From: Hoskinsella mucinilytica
GTDB taxonomy: Bacteria; Bacillota_I; Bacilli_A; Erysipelotrichales; Erysipelotrichaceae
Reading direction: 5' to 3'
Assembly: GCF_045223415.1 (NCBI RefSeq)
Contig: NZ_JBEQZJ010000024.1
Span: 3,227-67,226, forward strand
DNA length: 64,000 nucleotides
Shown here: positions 25,417 through 33,734 of the stretch, piece after piece
Layout of the letters: each line of letters begins with the position of its first letter
How positions within the stretch are numbered: position 1 is the first letter of the stretch
Notes under the pieces: generated by a model
What the model saw: the letters and a program-made list of their open reading frames with translations, nothing else
The model's database searches: none
What the model was told of the DNA's origin: nothing
Translations under genes and position numbers: made by a program

Positions 25417-27120
25417 ATGAATGGTTACCAAATGAAAATAACAATAAAAGGGAGCAAGCCTCCCGTATGGAGACGAATACTCATTCCTAAAGACAGTAGC
25501 TTCTATCAATTACATGAAACAATACAAGCTCTATTTGGATGGATGGATTATCATTTATATGTATTTGATATTCCAAAGCTAAATATACAAATAGGTGGAG
25601 ATGCATTAGATGAAGATATCTTTCATAAGGTACAACGTGATAATGAACATGCTTTATTTGAGTATCTGGATGAAGGGATGAAGTTTACTTATACTTATGA
25701 TTTTGGGGATGATTGGACTCATCAGATCGTTGTAGAGAAAGAAATAGAGATGGAAGCATTACACCCTGTCTTAGTTAAATGGAAGGGCGATAATTTCGCT
25801 GAAGATGCCGGTAATGTCTGGGGATATGATGACATTGTAACACGTAGTCAGAATACTGCTGATCCTGAACATCAAGAACTGAAGGAATGGTTAGACATGC
25901 AACATATTCCATTTTGCGATCAGGATGTGCAAGAGCTATTAAGTGAAATCGAAGTCGATGCCATAGCCAAACGCCTAGATTCAAAACTTTCTCAACAATT
26001 AGATGAAGCCATTATGGAGTTAAAACATGCTTTGTCAAAAAAGACCATTGTGAATCTCTCTTTGATCGTGATGGAAACACCACAACAAACAAAATATATA
26101 GGATTCAACCAAACCAATCATGACATTACTTTACAAATATATGAGAATGAGACCGATTACCTACAAGGTGTAGATTATGTTTCCTCTACCTCTCAAGGTA
26201 ACTTGTATGCAAATGCAATATGCTTAATATCTACATCGCTTCCTTTACCTGTTGATTCATGGAAAAGTAGCGATGGCTTGACCATCATAAAGAAAATGCG
26301 CACCGGTTATTTACCGATCGATCTCAACGATGAAGAAGCAACTACTGCTATCATTGATTTGAAACATATGACAAGTATCATTCAAATGTGGGATGAAAAC
26401 GAGTTTCCTACTTATGAAACCAATGAATGTATCTATGCAAAAAAAGATGAACATGGATGGAGCGTTCAAAAGCAACTAATCAAATTAGAAGCGAAACGTC
26501 TTAAAATTGCAATCAATCAAAAAGAACTACAGACATTAGAAACAGAAGCAGCACGCAAAAAAGGACAGATCAAAATTGATTTGATTGCCATTCCTCAAAA
26601 TGAAATATTGAATTATCAAACAGATGTCGTATTGGTGATAGAAGGCATCACAATGAATTCCGATGTAGTATTAACCAGAGAATCACTCAAGGATTTTTAT
26701 TCCATGAATGAAGAAGTTCTTGAAGAAGTCATTGCTTTTTTATATGATGATGGCATACCTGACAAAATTCTAGTCAACAATGAAAATGTCAGATTTATGT
26801 TAAGTGGACTTTGTGAAGCATTGAAGATCAACTTAGGGATAGAATCTTTTATCACGAAGACACAGAAAGAGTTCTCCTATTCTTTTGAAGATGAGAATGA
26901 CATGGAAATATTAGAAACAATGGCAAATATGGATAATGATGAGTTTATTGATTTTATACAAACATTAGGAGAAGATGAGTTAGTTGACTTTCAATCATTC
27001 TTGAAAAAATACATAAACGAGGAAGACTTAGAACAGATTTTCCAAGAAATCGAAGAAGATGATGATGATGATCATGATGAAGATGATAACAATCATAAGA
27101 CAAGAAGCTTTGATGCCTAA
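25417..27120 (+). CDS. pRiA4b ORF-3-like protein with long extra domain and acidic tail
   Basis: A 567-aa protein. Residues 1-~185 match the plasmid pRiA4b ORF-3 family by eye (MKITIKGSKPPVWRRILIP, LHETIQALFGWMDYHLYVF, FTYTYDFGDDWTHQIVVEK, CP-like loop missing). Residues ~190-520 are not recognised. The C-terminus ends in a strongly acidic tail (EEIEEDDDDDHDEDDNNH). No TM or signal sequence. The family is widespread, often near mobile elements, and has no established function. The gene has a strong SD (AGGAGGTG) and its own terminator. Confidence 0.75.
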   Translation: MNGYQMKITIKGSKPPVWRRILIPKDSSFYQLHETIQALFGWMDYHLYVFDIPKLNIQIGGDALDEDIFHKVQRDNEHALFEYLDEGMKFTYTYDFGDDWTHQIVVEKEIEMEALHPVLVKWKGDNFAEDAGNVWGYDDIVTRSQNTADPEHQELKEWLDMQHIPFCDQDVQELLSEIEVDAIAKRLDSKLSQQLDEAIMELKHALSKKTIVNLSLIVMETPQQTKYIGFNQTNHDITLQIYENETDYLQGVDYVSSTSQGNLYANAICLISTSLPLPVDSWKSSDGLTIIKKMRTGYLPIDLNDEEATTAIIDLKHMTSIIQMWDENEFPTYETNECIYAKKDEHGWSVQKQLIKLEAKRLKIAINQKELQTLETEAARKKGQIKIDLIAIPQNEILNYQTDVVLVIEGITMNSDVVLTRESLKDFYSMNEEVLEEVIAFLYDDGIPDKILVNNENVRFMLSGLCEALKINLGIESFITKTQKEFSYSFEDENDMEILETMANMDNDEFIDFIQTLGEDELVDFQSFLKKYINEEDLEQIFQEIEEDDDDDHDEDDNNHKTRSFDA

Positions 27121-27131
27121 TACAAGACACT

Positions 27132-27164
27132 AAAAAAGAATGCAAATCAGATGCATTCTTTTTC
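27132..27164. terminator. Bidirectional terminator between convergent genes
   Basis: AAAAGAATGCA/TGCATTCTTTT stem with a 7-nt loop and A/T runs on both sides. Confidence 0.85.
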
Positions 27165-27173
27165 TATGTTTGA

Positions 27174-28019
27174 TTATTTTTCTATATATTGAATTGCGAT
27201 ACAATTCAACCCGGTATGTGCACTGATAACTGCACTGATCGTATTGATTTCAATATCCAATTCAGGATTCTGTTCTTTTAGACTATGCGAGATTTCCTCT
27301 GCTTTTGCATAGTAATCTGAATGAATGACAAATACCTTTCCTTGCTTTCCCTTTAAGAAAGCGCTGATATGATCCACTGCGAATGCCGCCGCTTTTTTCT
27401 CAGTTCTTACCTTTTCAAAAACATCGATCTTTCCTTTGGTTTCCGGTCCAATATATAAAATCGGTTTGATTTTCAATAATCCTGCTGCCGCTGCCGCTAA
27501 AGGTGTTAATCTACCACCACGTTTTAAATGCTGAAGATCATTAGGAAGAATCAAGGTACCACTACGTTCGATTTTAGCTTCAACCAATGCTTTCGTTTCC
27601 TCTAACGTCTTTCCTTCATCAACATACTGCTTCGCCAATAAAGCCACATAGCCCTGTAAATCACAAGTCGTATAGTTTTCAATCGTCACAACCGGTATAT
27701 TCAAATCTTTTCCACAAACCTCTATAGAATTGAAGGTGGAGGACAATCCACTAGACAAAGGCACAGATAGAATTGCATCATATCCATCTTGTTTGATTTC
27801 CATGATGGTATCTTCAATCACAGACAAGATCGGCATACTCGTTTTAGGTGTATGATTTTGTCTCAAACGATCATACACTTCCTCTGTTGTAATATCTACG
27901 CCATCCTGAAAGGAGGATTCTCCATCAATCACTTGTAACGGCATAAAATATAATCCATGCTGTTTTGCCTGTTCCTTATTTAAGGCACTTCCACTATCTG
28001 TTAATACAGCAATACGCAT
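27174..28019 (-). CDS. DegV-family fatty-acid-binding protein (FakB-like)
   Basis: A 281-aa cytoplasmic DegV protein. The family binds fatty acids and, as FakB, presents them to the kinase FakA for phosphorylation and phospholipid synthesis. Signatures are LTDSGSALNKEQAKQHG, QDGVDITTEEVYDRL, VPLSSGLSSTFNS, DLQHLKRGGRLT and the final ISAHTGLNCIAIQYIE. Fatty-acid ligation by the conserved Ser/Thr/Arg residues is inferred. A second DegV gene lies at 38572-39432. Monocistronic. Confidence 0.9.
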   Translation of the reverse strand: MRIAVLTDSGSALNKEQAKQHGLYFMPLQVIDGESSFQDGVDITTEEVYDRLRQNHTPKTSMPILSVIEDTIMEIKQDGYDAILSVPLSSGLSSTFNSIEVCGKDLNIPVVTIENYTTCDLQGYVALLAKQYVDEGKTLEETKALVEAKIERSGTLILPNDLQHLKRGGRLTPLAAAAAGLLKIKPILYIGPETKGKIDVFEKVRTEKKAAAFAVDHISAFLKGKQGKVFVIHSDYYAKAEEISHSLKEQNPELDIEINTISAVISAHTGLNCIAIQYIEK

Positions 28020-28139
28020 AACAAAACCTCTTTTCTGTCGGTATCTTCATAAAAACACATCATCAAAATACCTATCCATAACAATTTTACACCTTTTTCC
28101 ACAGAAATGAAAATAAATCGCTTCTTCCTCACCTAAGTG

Positions 28140-28448
28140 CTATTTCAATTCTTGGTGAAATCGATCCGGCACTTCCTCTTGCAATGAGCAATCTTCTAAT
28201 AGCTCCATATAGGTATCATACACTCTTTGAGGTGTTTGATGAATACCGCCCTTATGAAACATCTGCATCGGAAAATCTCCATCTAATACCCAATACTCTT
28301 CACCGGTATCCACAGTAACCAACCAGATGCATACTTCTTTTCCATCCTCATCCATGGTTTCCTCAAGAACAGCATCCTGTACTTCTACCATGGTCAACAT
28401 CTGTTGTACATGATCTATAACAGCTTCTTTTTTCCATTGTTCCAGCAT
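28140..28448 (-). CDS. Hypothetical protein, 102 aa
   Basis: A small acidic cytoplasmic protein I do not recognise. The N-terminal helix (LEQWKKEAVIDHVQQMLTMVE) is followed by a beta-rich core (VCIWLVTVDTGEEYWVLDG) and a helical C-terminus. A strong SD (GAGGAGGTG) precedes the ATG, which supports it as a real gene. No partner gene is evident. Confidence 0.6.
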   Translation of the reverse strand: MLEQWKKEAVIDHVQQMLTMVEVQDAVLEETMDEDGKEVCIWLVTVDTGEEYWVLDGDFPMQMFHKGGIHQTPQRVYDTYMELLEDCSLQEEVPDRFHQELK

Positions 28449-28729
28449 AACATCACCTCCTCATACTTAGGTATCATAGCACCATTTCCTAAGAAAGAAA
28501 AGTTAAAATAAGGAAACATATTTCATAAAAATACGCTCAAACAAGAAAAGATGGCACAAAAGCCATCAGAATACAAAGGTTTGTTTGTTTCATATAAATG
28601 GTATCAAATGAATGATACCACTTGTATAAAGCTTTATATACACTAAATTCCTCTTTTATCTTCTAAACACATAAAAGAAGATTCCATACTATATGGTATT
28701 TGTCCTATAGAATGTAATCTTCTTTTGTC
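28449..28729. other. Hairpin-rich intergenic region
   Basis: It holds GATGGC/GCCATC (28551-28568), TGGTATC/GATACCA (28600-28620) and the AAAAGAAGATT/AATCTTCTTTT terminator-like stem (28673-28726). I see no ORF with a ribosome binding site. Confidence 0.5.
28673..28726 (-). terminator. Long-stem terminator of the surface protein gene
   Basis: A perfect 11-bp AAAAGAAGATT/AATCTTCTTTT stem holds an inner CCATAC/GTATGG hairpin. It begins 4 nt after the surface protein stop. Confidence 0.6.
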
Positions 28730-31183
28730 TTATCGTTCTTGTTTATTCTTCCCTACGTTTTTTCTACTTAAAACAACTAGCACACTTGTAGATATCCATA
28801 GCATTCCTACCCATATACCAAAATTACTCGTATCATAAGTCGCAGGTGTATCAGATAGATTCTCTTTATCCACTGTTGTTGTTTTATCTTCTCCTTTACC
28901 TAACACATACTCTCCGGTATAATTACCTTTGAATATAAAACGATATACTGTATATCCATCCTTTTGCTCTTGTGTTACATCAAAATCAATACCAGATAAT
29001 AATACTTGATCATGATCCATCAATGTAAGATGTTCGATATCATCCAGTTTCACATCTGACTTTACCAATCCATCTGCACTCTTGGGATAAATGTGAAATG
29101 GTACTTCTTTTATTTCGATAAGTTCTCCATCATCTCCATAAAGCTCTGCTTTCATTACATAAGAGCCGGCAGCAACAGGTAAACCAGACCATTCCTTACC
29201 ATCAGGATATACATAATAGTATCGTACTTGACCTCCATTGGTTTTTGCGACAGGTTGAAAAGCCTGATCGCCATACGTCCAATCTTTGATAGAAGGTCCT
29301 TCTAGAAAGGTTACATCTGTTTCTTTAATTTCAAAGGTTGTAGAAGCTTTTACAGCACCATAATATTTATTTGCCGGTAAACTTACCATCACCTCATATG
29401 ATCCTGCTTTTTTAGGAAAATCTTGTGTATATTTTGCGTTTTTATCATTCAATGATTTGTACCAAATAGAAGCATCGCTTACCTCATGTGTACTAGAAGT
29501 AATCACAGCTTCATTGGGCTTATGACCTCTTGTCCACCCTTTCATAGAGATACTTACAGATCCCTTTGCTTGTTCGATCGTAAATTCTGCACTTTTTGTG
29601 AACATTTGATAAACATCCTCAGCATAAGCCGATTCAGGTATGGTAACCATCACTCTATATGTTCCGGGTGCTGTAGGCATATCTTTCAACTTATTACCAA
29701 AAGAATTGTAATAGGTGATTTCTGCCTTATTTAAATCAACATTAGGATCACTCGTTGTTAGTTTCACGATATCTTTTTCTTCAGGTTGTTCTCCATAAGT
29801 CCATCCTTTGATAAAGTTCGTAGTAACTTGTGCTTCTTTTTTCATAACAGTAAACGTATCAATACAAGTTAATTCTTTATAATCTCTATCATTACCTTTA
29901 CTTTCCGGCACAGTTGCCTTCATAGCATACTTCCCGGGTTTTAATGAATTTAAAGTATCTTGATCCCAATCTTCATATGTGATATCTTGTCCATCTACCA
30001 CTTTACCAAACAAAAGATTTACTTCACCCTTCTCAGAATTCAAACCGGAATTGGGAATGGAAGCTTTTTTCCCATAAGTCCAAGAATGGATGCTGGGCTC
30101 TACGATCCACTTATTTTGAAATAAGACATGAATATTCACATGTAAAGTTCCATTCTCATCCTTATAGTCATACTTTATATTAGAAACATATGGTGTAAGC
30201 ATAGTTCCCTCTAGTTCAGCAACTTCTTCATTTTCCAATGTTATCTTACTGGTATCGATCCCTGTCGCTATACCGGATAGATCTATCTGATGATTTTCAT
30301 CCGCACTTAATTCTACTTGCATTGTATCAGATGGTATAAAAGATCGATTACTTGCTGATGTTTTTATATAAAGAAGATTATTTCCATCAATGGTTCCCTC
30401 TAGATATCCTTGTTTACTCAAATCTAAACCGGTTAATCCAATGTTATATACATATAATTGTGTTAGCTTGGTATTTGCACTTAGATCCAAATTAACAATA
30501 TGATTAAAATAATTCTCCTCTTCACTACCATGATTATCTAAAGAAAGCATGGTTAATTCTGTTTGATGACTAAGATCTAATGATGTTAATCGATTGTTAT
30601 TTGCCGCTAACCTAGTTAAACCCGTATTTGTGCTGACATCTAGGCTCGTTAAAGCATTGACCTTACATTCTAATGTTTGTAAAGCTGATAAACCATGAAC
30701 ATTTAGCGTCGTTAATTGATTTTGATTACATTGAAGTTTTGTCAATTCTGTGTTGTTGCTTAAGTCTAAAGATACTAATTGATTGCCAGAGCAATTTAAA
30801 CTTTTTAACTTCGTATGTTTACCAATGTCTAAAGATGCGAATTGATTATTGGCACAATTTAATTCCGTAATACTTTCAAAAAGTTCGATTCCCTTTCCAT
30901 CTTTGATATCCCATCCACTGATATTCAAAGAACCACCATATCCTGATAAAATGGCTTTATCGATTTTCCCATCTTGGATGTAGTTTTGAAACATATAAGA
31001 TATCACAGATCTAAAATTCGCATCCGGAAAACTCAGTTCCATATCAATCAATTCTACATCCTTATTCTTTGTGTTAGTTTCACTAATTTGTGCTGCATGG
31101 ATGTTTACAAGTGGTGATATCCCTGTAGATAATCCCATATATGCCACTAATAAAATCGCAATCCCTTTGGTTGTACGTTTCAT
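28730..31183 (-). CDS. Large cell-surface leucine-rich-repeat protein with MBG-like repeats
   Basis: An 817-aa secreted protein. Residues 1-~31 form a signal peptide (MKRTTKGIAILLVAYMGLSTG, then HAA). A leucine-rich-repeat solenoid follows (~60-290: LTELNCANNQFASLD, LKSLNCSGNQLVSLD and similar). Next come about four ~80-aa repeats, each opening with a Trp motif (SIHSWTYG, FIKGWTYGEQ, SMKGWTRGHKP, SIKDWTYGDQ) and closing with an APGTY/KAGSY Gly-Tyr turn, as in bacterial MBG/Ig-like modules. The C-terminus has a hydrophobic stretch (FGIWVGMLWISTSVLVVL) and a basic tail, a sortase-like layout, but no LPXTG: TYDTSN stands where TGDTSN is common. The ATG at 31183 has AGAGGG 6 nt upstream. A role in host or mucus adhesion is likely but not proven. 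Confidence 0.8.
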   Translation of the reverse strand: MKRTTKGIAILLVAYMGLSTGISPLVNIHAAQISETNTKNKDVELIDMELSFPDANFRSVISYMFQNYIQDGKIDKAILSGYGGSLNISGWDIKDGKGIELFESITELNCANNQFASLDIGKHTKLKSLNCSGNQLVSLDLSNNTELTKLQCNQNQLTTLNVHGLSALQTLECKVNALTSLDVSTNTGLTRLAANNNRLTSLDLSHQTELTMLSLDNHGSEEENYFNHIVNLDLSANTKLTQLYVYNIGLTGLDLSKQGYLEGTIDGNNLLYIKTSASNRSFIPSDTMQVELSADENHQIDLSGIATGIDTSKITLENEEVAELEGTMLTPYVSNIKYDYKDENGTLHVNIHVLFQNKWIVEPSIHSWTYGKKASIPNSGLNSEKGEVNLLFGKVVDGQDITYEDWDQDTLNSLKPGKYAMKATVPESKGNDRDYKELTCIDTFTVMKKEAQVTTNFIKGWTYGEQPEEKDIVKLTTSDPNVDLNKAEITYYNSFGNKLKDMPTAPGTYRVMVTIPESAYAEDVYQMFTKSAEFTIEQAKGSVSISMKGWTRGHKPNEAVITSSTHEVSDASIWYKSLNDKNAKYTQDFPKKAGSYEVMVSLPANKYYGAVKASTTFEIKETDVTFLEGPSIKDWTYGDQAFQPVAKTNGGQVRYYYVYPDGKEWSGLPVAAGSYVMKAELYGDDGELIEIKEVPFHIYPKSADGLVKSDVKLDDIEHLTLMDHDQVLLSGIDFDVTQEQKDGYTVYRFIFKGNYTGEYVLGKGEDKTTTVDKENLSDTPATYDTSNFGIWVGMLWISTSVLVVLSRKNVGKNKQER

Positions 31184-31316
31184 GCAAATCCCTCTCTTTC
31201 TCAACGCTTACATTTTATCAAAAAAAGAGTAGTAAAACAGATATGTGATGCATTCTTGAACATTCTTGAAGTTCCAAATGTCTATAGATACGATAAGTGA
31301 TAAATATATTCTTTTT

Positions 31317-31339
31317 AATATGACAGACATTGTCATATT
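31317..31339 (+). promoter_or_regulatory. WYL operator 1 (regulator gene promoter)
   Basis: A perfect 9-bp inverted repeat AATATGACA-5 nt-TGTCATATT. An extended -10 (TGTTATGAT) starts 5 nt downstream. The same dyad recurs at 32260-32282. Confidence 0.75.
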
Positions 31340-31367
31340 TATGTGTTATGATGAAACAGGTGATACA

Positions 31368-32261
31368 ATGCAAACATTAAGATTATTTGAAATTCTCTAC
31401 ATTCTGTTACAACAGAGAAAAGCAACAGCTGCCCAACTTGCAGAACATTTTGAAGTAAGTGTCAGAACCATTTATCGAGATTTAGATGCCTTAACCTTAG
31501 CTGGTATACCCATTTATACCAATAAAGGAAAAAACGGCGGTATCTTCTTAAAAGAAGACTATGTTTTAAATCGAAGTTGTTTGAGTGATGAAGAACAAAA
31601 CAAAATTTTATCTGCATTACAAAGTCTTCAAATTGTAGATAAAGAGGATAGCGAACTATTGCTGTCTAAGCTTTCGGCCATATTTCAAAAACCGAATACG
31701 CCTTGGATACAAGTAGATTTTTCTGACTGGTCTGATGATTATGATAAAGATATTTTTCAAATCTTTAGATCAGCAATTCTCAACCATCAGGTTGTCACTT
31801 TCCTATATTACGATTCCTATGGTAACAGCAAACAACGTAGTGTGGAACCACTTCAACTTTTATTCAAAGGTCAAGCATGGTACTTAGTAGCTTATTGCAG
31901 ATTATCTCAAGGGCAGCGAACCTTTAAAATCAAACGCATGCGTAACATTGAAGTAACGGAAGAGCGATTTGTACGAGAATTGATAGAAACAAAGCATCAT
32001 TATCAACAATACCAGATGGAAATGATACAAGTAGTGCTTCAAATTGATAAAAGCATGGGATATCGTGTATTTGAAGAATTCCCTCGAGAACAGATAGAAG
32101 AATATGAAGATCATTTCCTTTTACATACACGAATACCTCAAGGAGAAATGACCATTCCGATCTTATTGTCCTATGGTCCCTCTTTAACCATTCTAGAACC
32201 AATAGAATTAAGAGATCGTATGAAAAGCTATTTGAATCAAATGCTAGATCATTATAAGTAA
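31368..32261 (+). CDS. HTH-WYL transcriptional regulator (YafY-like)
   Basis: A 297-aa regulator. Residues 1-~60 form a DeoR/HTH_11-type winged helix (LAEHFEVSVRTIYRDLDALTLAGIPIYT). Residues ~135-225 carry a WYL-domain ligand fold (VVTFLYYDSYGNSKQRSVEPLQLLFKGQAWYLVAYCR) and the C-terminus is a WCX-like extension. The ATG at 31368 has AGGTG 7 nt upstream; an upstream extension would cover the promoter. The dyad in its own promoter and the identical copy in front of the next gene show autoregulation and control of the downstream four-gene unit. The ligand is unknown. Confidence 0.88.
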   Translation: MQTLRLFEILYILLQQRKATAAQLAEHFEVSVRTIYRDLDALTLAGIPIYTNKGKNGGIFLKEDYVLNRSCLSDEEQNKILSALQSLQIVDKEDSELLLSKLSAIFQKPNTPWIQVDFSDWSDDYDKDIFQIFRSAILNHQVVTFLYYDSYGNSKQRSVEPLQLLFKGQAWYLVAYCRLSQGQRTFKIKRMRNIEVTEERFVRELIETKHHYQQYQMEMIQVVLQIDKSMGYRVFEEFPREQIEEYEDHFLLHTRIPQGEMTIPILLSYGPSLTILEPIELRDRMKSYLNQMLDHYK

Positions 32262-32282
32262 TATGACACAGGATGTCATATT
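32260..32282 (+). promoter_or_regulatory. WYL operator 2 (before the GyrI-like gene)
   Basis: AATATGACA-5 nt-TGTCATATT overlaps the regulator stop codon. Extended -10 TGTTATAGT starts 6 nt on. Arms and spacer length are identical to operator 1; the spacer sequence differs. Confidence 0.75.
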
Positions 32283-32319
32283 CATTGTGTTATAGTAACT
32301 ACGTAAGGAGATGAGTATT

Positions 32320-32976
32320 ATGGATATCATAGATTTTAAAAAGAGTGAAAAGAAGATTTATATGCCATCAACAAAACCAACGATCATTGAGATACCAAAG
32401 ATGAATTATATTATGATACATGGATCAGGTAACCCTAATATCGAGGGAGGAGAATATCAAAACTCGATACCTATCTTATATGGCATTCATTATGCAATTA
32501 AAATGAGCAAAAAAGGAACACGTGATATCAAGGGATATTATGATTATGTCGTTCCACCCTTAGAAGGACTTTGGTGGATGAATGGATTGCATGGTATTGA
32601 CTATGTACACAAGGAAAACTTTCACTTTTGTTCCATGATGAGGCTTCCTGAATATGTGGATCAAGAAATCTTTGATTGGGCTTGCGTACAGCTACAAAAA
32701 AAGCATCCGGAATATGATCTTTCCATTGTTAGCTTTGAATCCTTTGAAGAAGGAATCTGTGCTCAAATGATGCATAAAGGTCCTTATGATGATGAACCCG
32801 CAACACTAAAACAACTGCTTAGTTATATTGATGAGCAAGGTTATGTCACAGATTATGACAGCATCTCTTCCGATGGTCAATTGAGAAAGCATCACGAGAT
32901 TTATCTCAGTGATCCTCGCAAGTGCAAAGCGGAAACTATGAAAACGGTAATACGCTTACCGATCAGGAGAACGTAA
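32320..32976 (+). CDS. GyrI-like effector-binding protein
   Basis: A 218-aa stand-alone GyrI-like (SOUL/effector-binding superfamily) protein with the IIEIPKMNYIMIHGSGNPN and YDYVVPPLEGLWWM signatures and the MMHKGPYDDEPATL motif. Such proteins bind small lipophilic or cyclopropanoid compounds, or act as sequestering or hydrolytic proteins. The ATG at 32320 is 9 nt from AAGGAG; the ATG at 32311 abuts the SD and cannot be used. It is the first gene of the unit behind operator 2. The ligand is unknown. Confidence 0.8.
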   Translation: MDIIDFKKSEKKIYMPSTKPTIIEIPKMNYIMIHGSGNPNIEGGEYQNSIPILYGIHYAIKMSKKGTRDIKGYYDYVVPPLEGLWWMNGLHGIDYVHKENFHFCSMMRLPEYVDQEIFDWACVQLQKKHPEYDLSIVSFESFEEGICAQMMHKGPYDDEPATLKQLLSYIDEQGYVTDYDSISSDGQLRKHHEIYLSDPRKCKAETMKTVIRLPIRRT

Positions 32977-32978
32977 TT

Positions 32979-33734
32979 ATGGAATACATCAAACTGACAA
33001 AAGAAAACATAGACAAAGAGCATATCTGTTGTGCCTTAAGTGACAAGGAACAGGTCGCAGAAAAAAAACATTGGTTAGCACAAAAAATGGATGATGGTCT
33101 TGTCTTTTATCGATTGAACGAGAAAGGGAAGGTATTTATTGAATACTTACCTGTGGAAGCCGCTTGCTTTCCTATACAAGCACGCAATATGATGTTCATT
33201 GACTGTTTATGGGTAAGTGGCAAATATAAGGGAAAAGGCTATAGTAGCGTATTATTGAATCAATGCATCAAGGATGCATCAGAAGCAGGAATGGATGGCA
33301 TCGTTGTGATTTCCAGTCCTAAAAAAATGTCCTATTTAAATGACCCGAACTTTCTCATTCATCAAGGCTTTCAACTCTGTGATGAAGCGCTTCCCTTCCA
33401 ATTGTATTATCTTCCCATTCATGATTCATGCGAAAAACCTTCTTTTCTACCAAATGCCAAAACCATGCGAACAAAAGAAGATGGTATTGTCCTGTATTAT
33501 ACGCCACAATGTCCTTTCGCATTGAAATATGCACAAATATTAAAACAGAGGGTCGAGGCCGCTGGCATCCCTATACATCTTCATCTTATCACAAGGAAAG
33601 AAGAAGCAAACACAGTACCTGCACCTTGGACGGTATATGCGCTCTTTGTCAACCATACCTATGTCACTCATGAAATTCTTTCAGAGAAAAAAATCGACCA
33701 ATTGATAGAAGCCTATGGAAACCAAGCAAATTGA
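32979..33734 (+). CDS. GNAT acetyltransferase with YoaP-like domain
   Basis: A 251-aa protein. Residues ~1-150 are a GNAT fold (CLWVSGKYKGKGYSSVLLNQCIKDA matches the acetyl-CoA loop). Residues ~170-251 resemble the YoaP-like module (LYYTPQCPFALKYAQILKQRVEAAGIPIHLHLI), which is thioredoxin-like with a CPF site. The start at 32979 follows AGGAG at 9 nt, 2 nt after the GyrI-like stop. Its last 20 nt overlap the next gene. Likely modifies a small molecule; the substrate is unknown. Confidence 0.8.
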   Translation: MEYIKLTKENIDKEHICCALSDKEQVAEKKHWLAQKMDDGLVFYRLNEKGKVFIEYLPVEAACFPIQARNMMFIDCLWVSGKYKGKGYSSVLLNQCIKDASEAGMDGIVVISSPKKMSYLNDPNFLIHQGFQLCDEALPFQLYYLPIHDSCEKPSFLPNAKTMRTKEDGIVLYYTPQCPFALKYAQILKQRVEAAGIPIHLHLITRKEEANTVPAPWTVYALFVNHTYVTHEILSEKKIDQLIEAYGNQAN

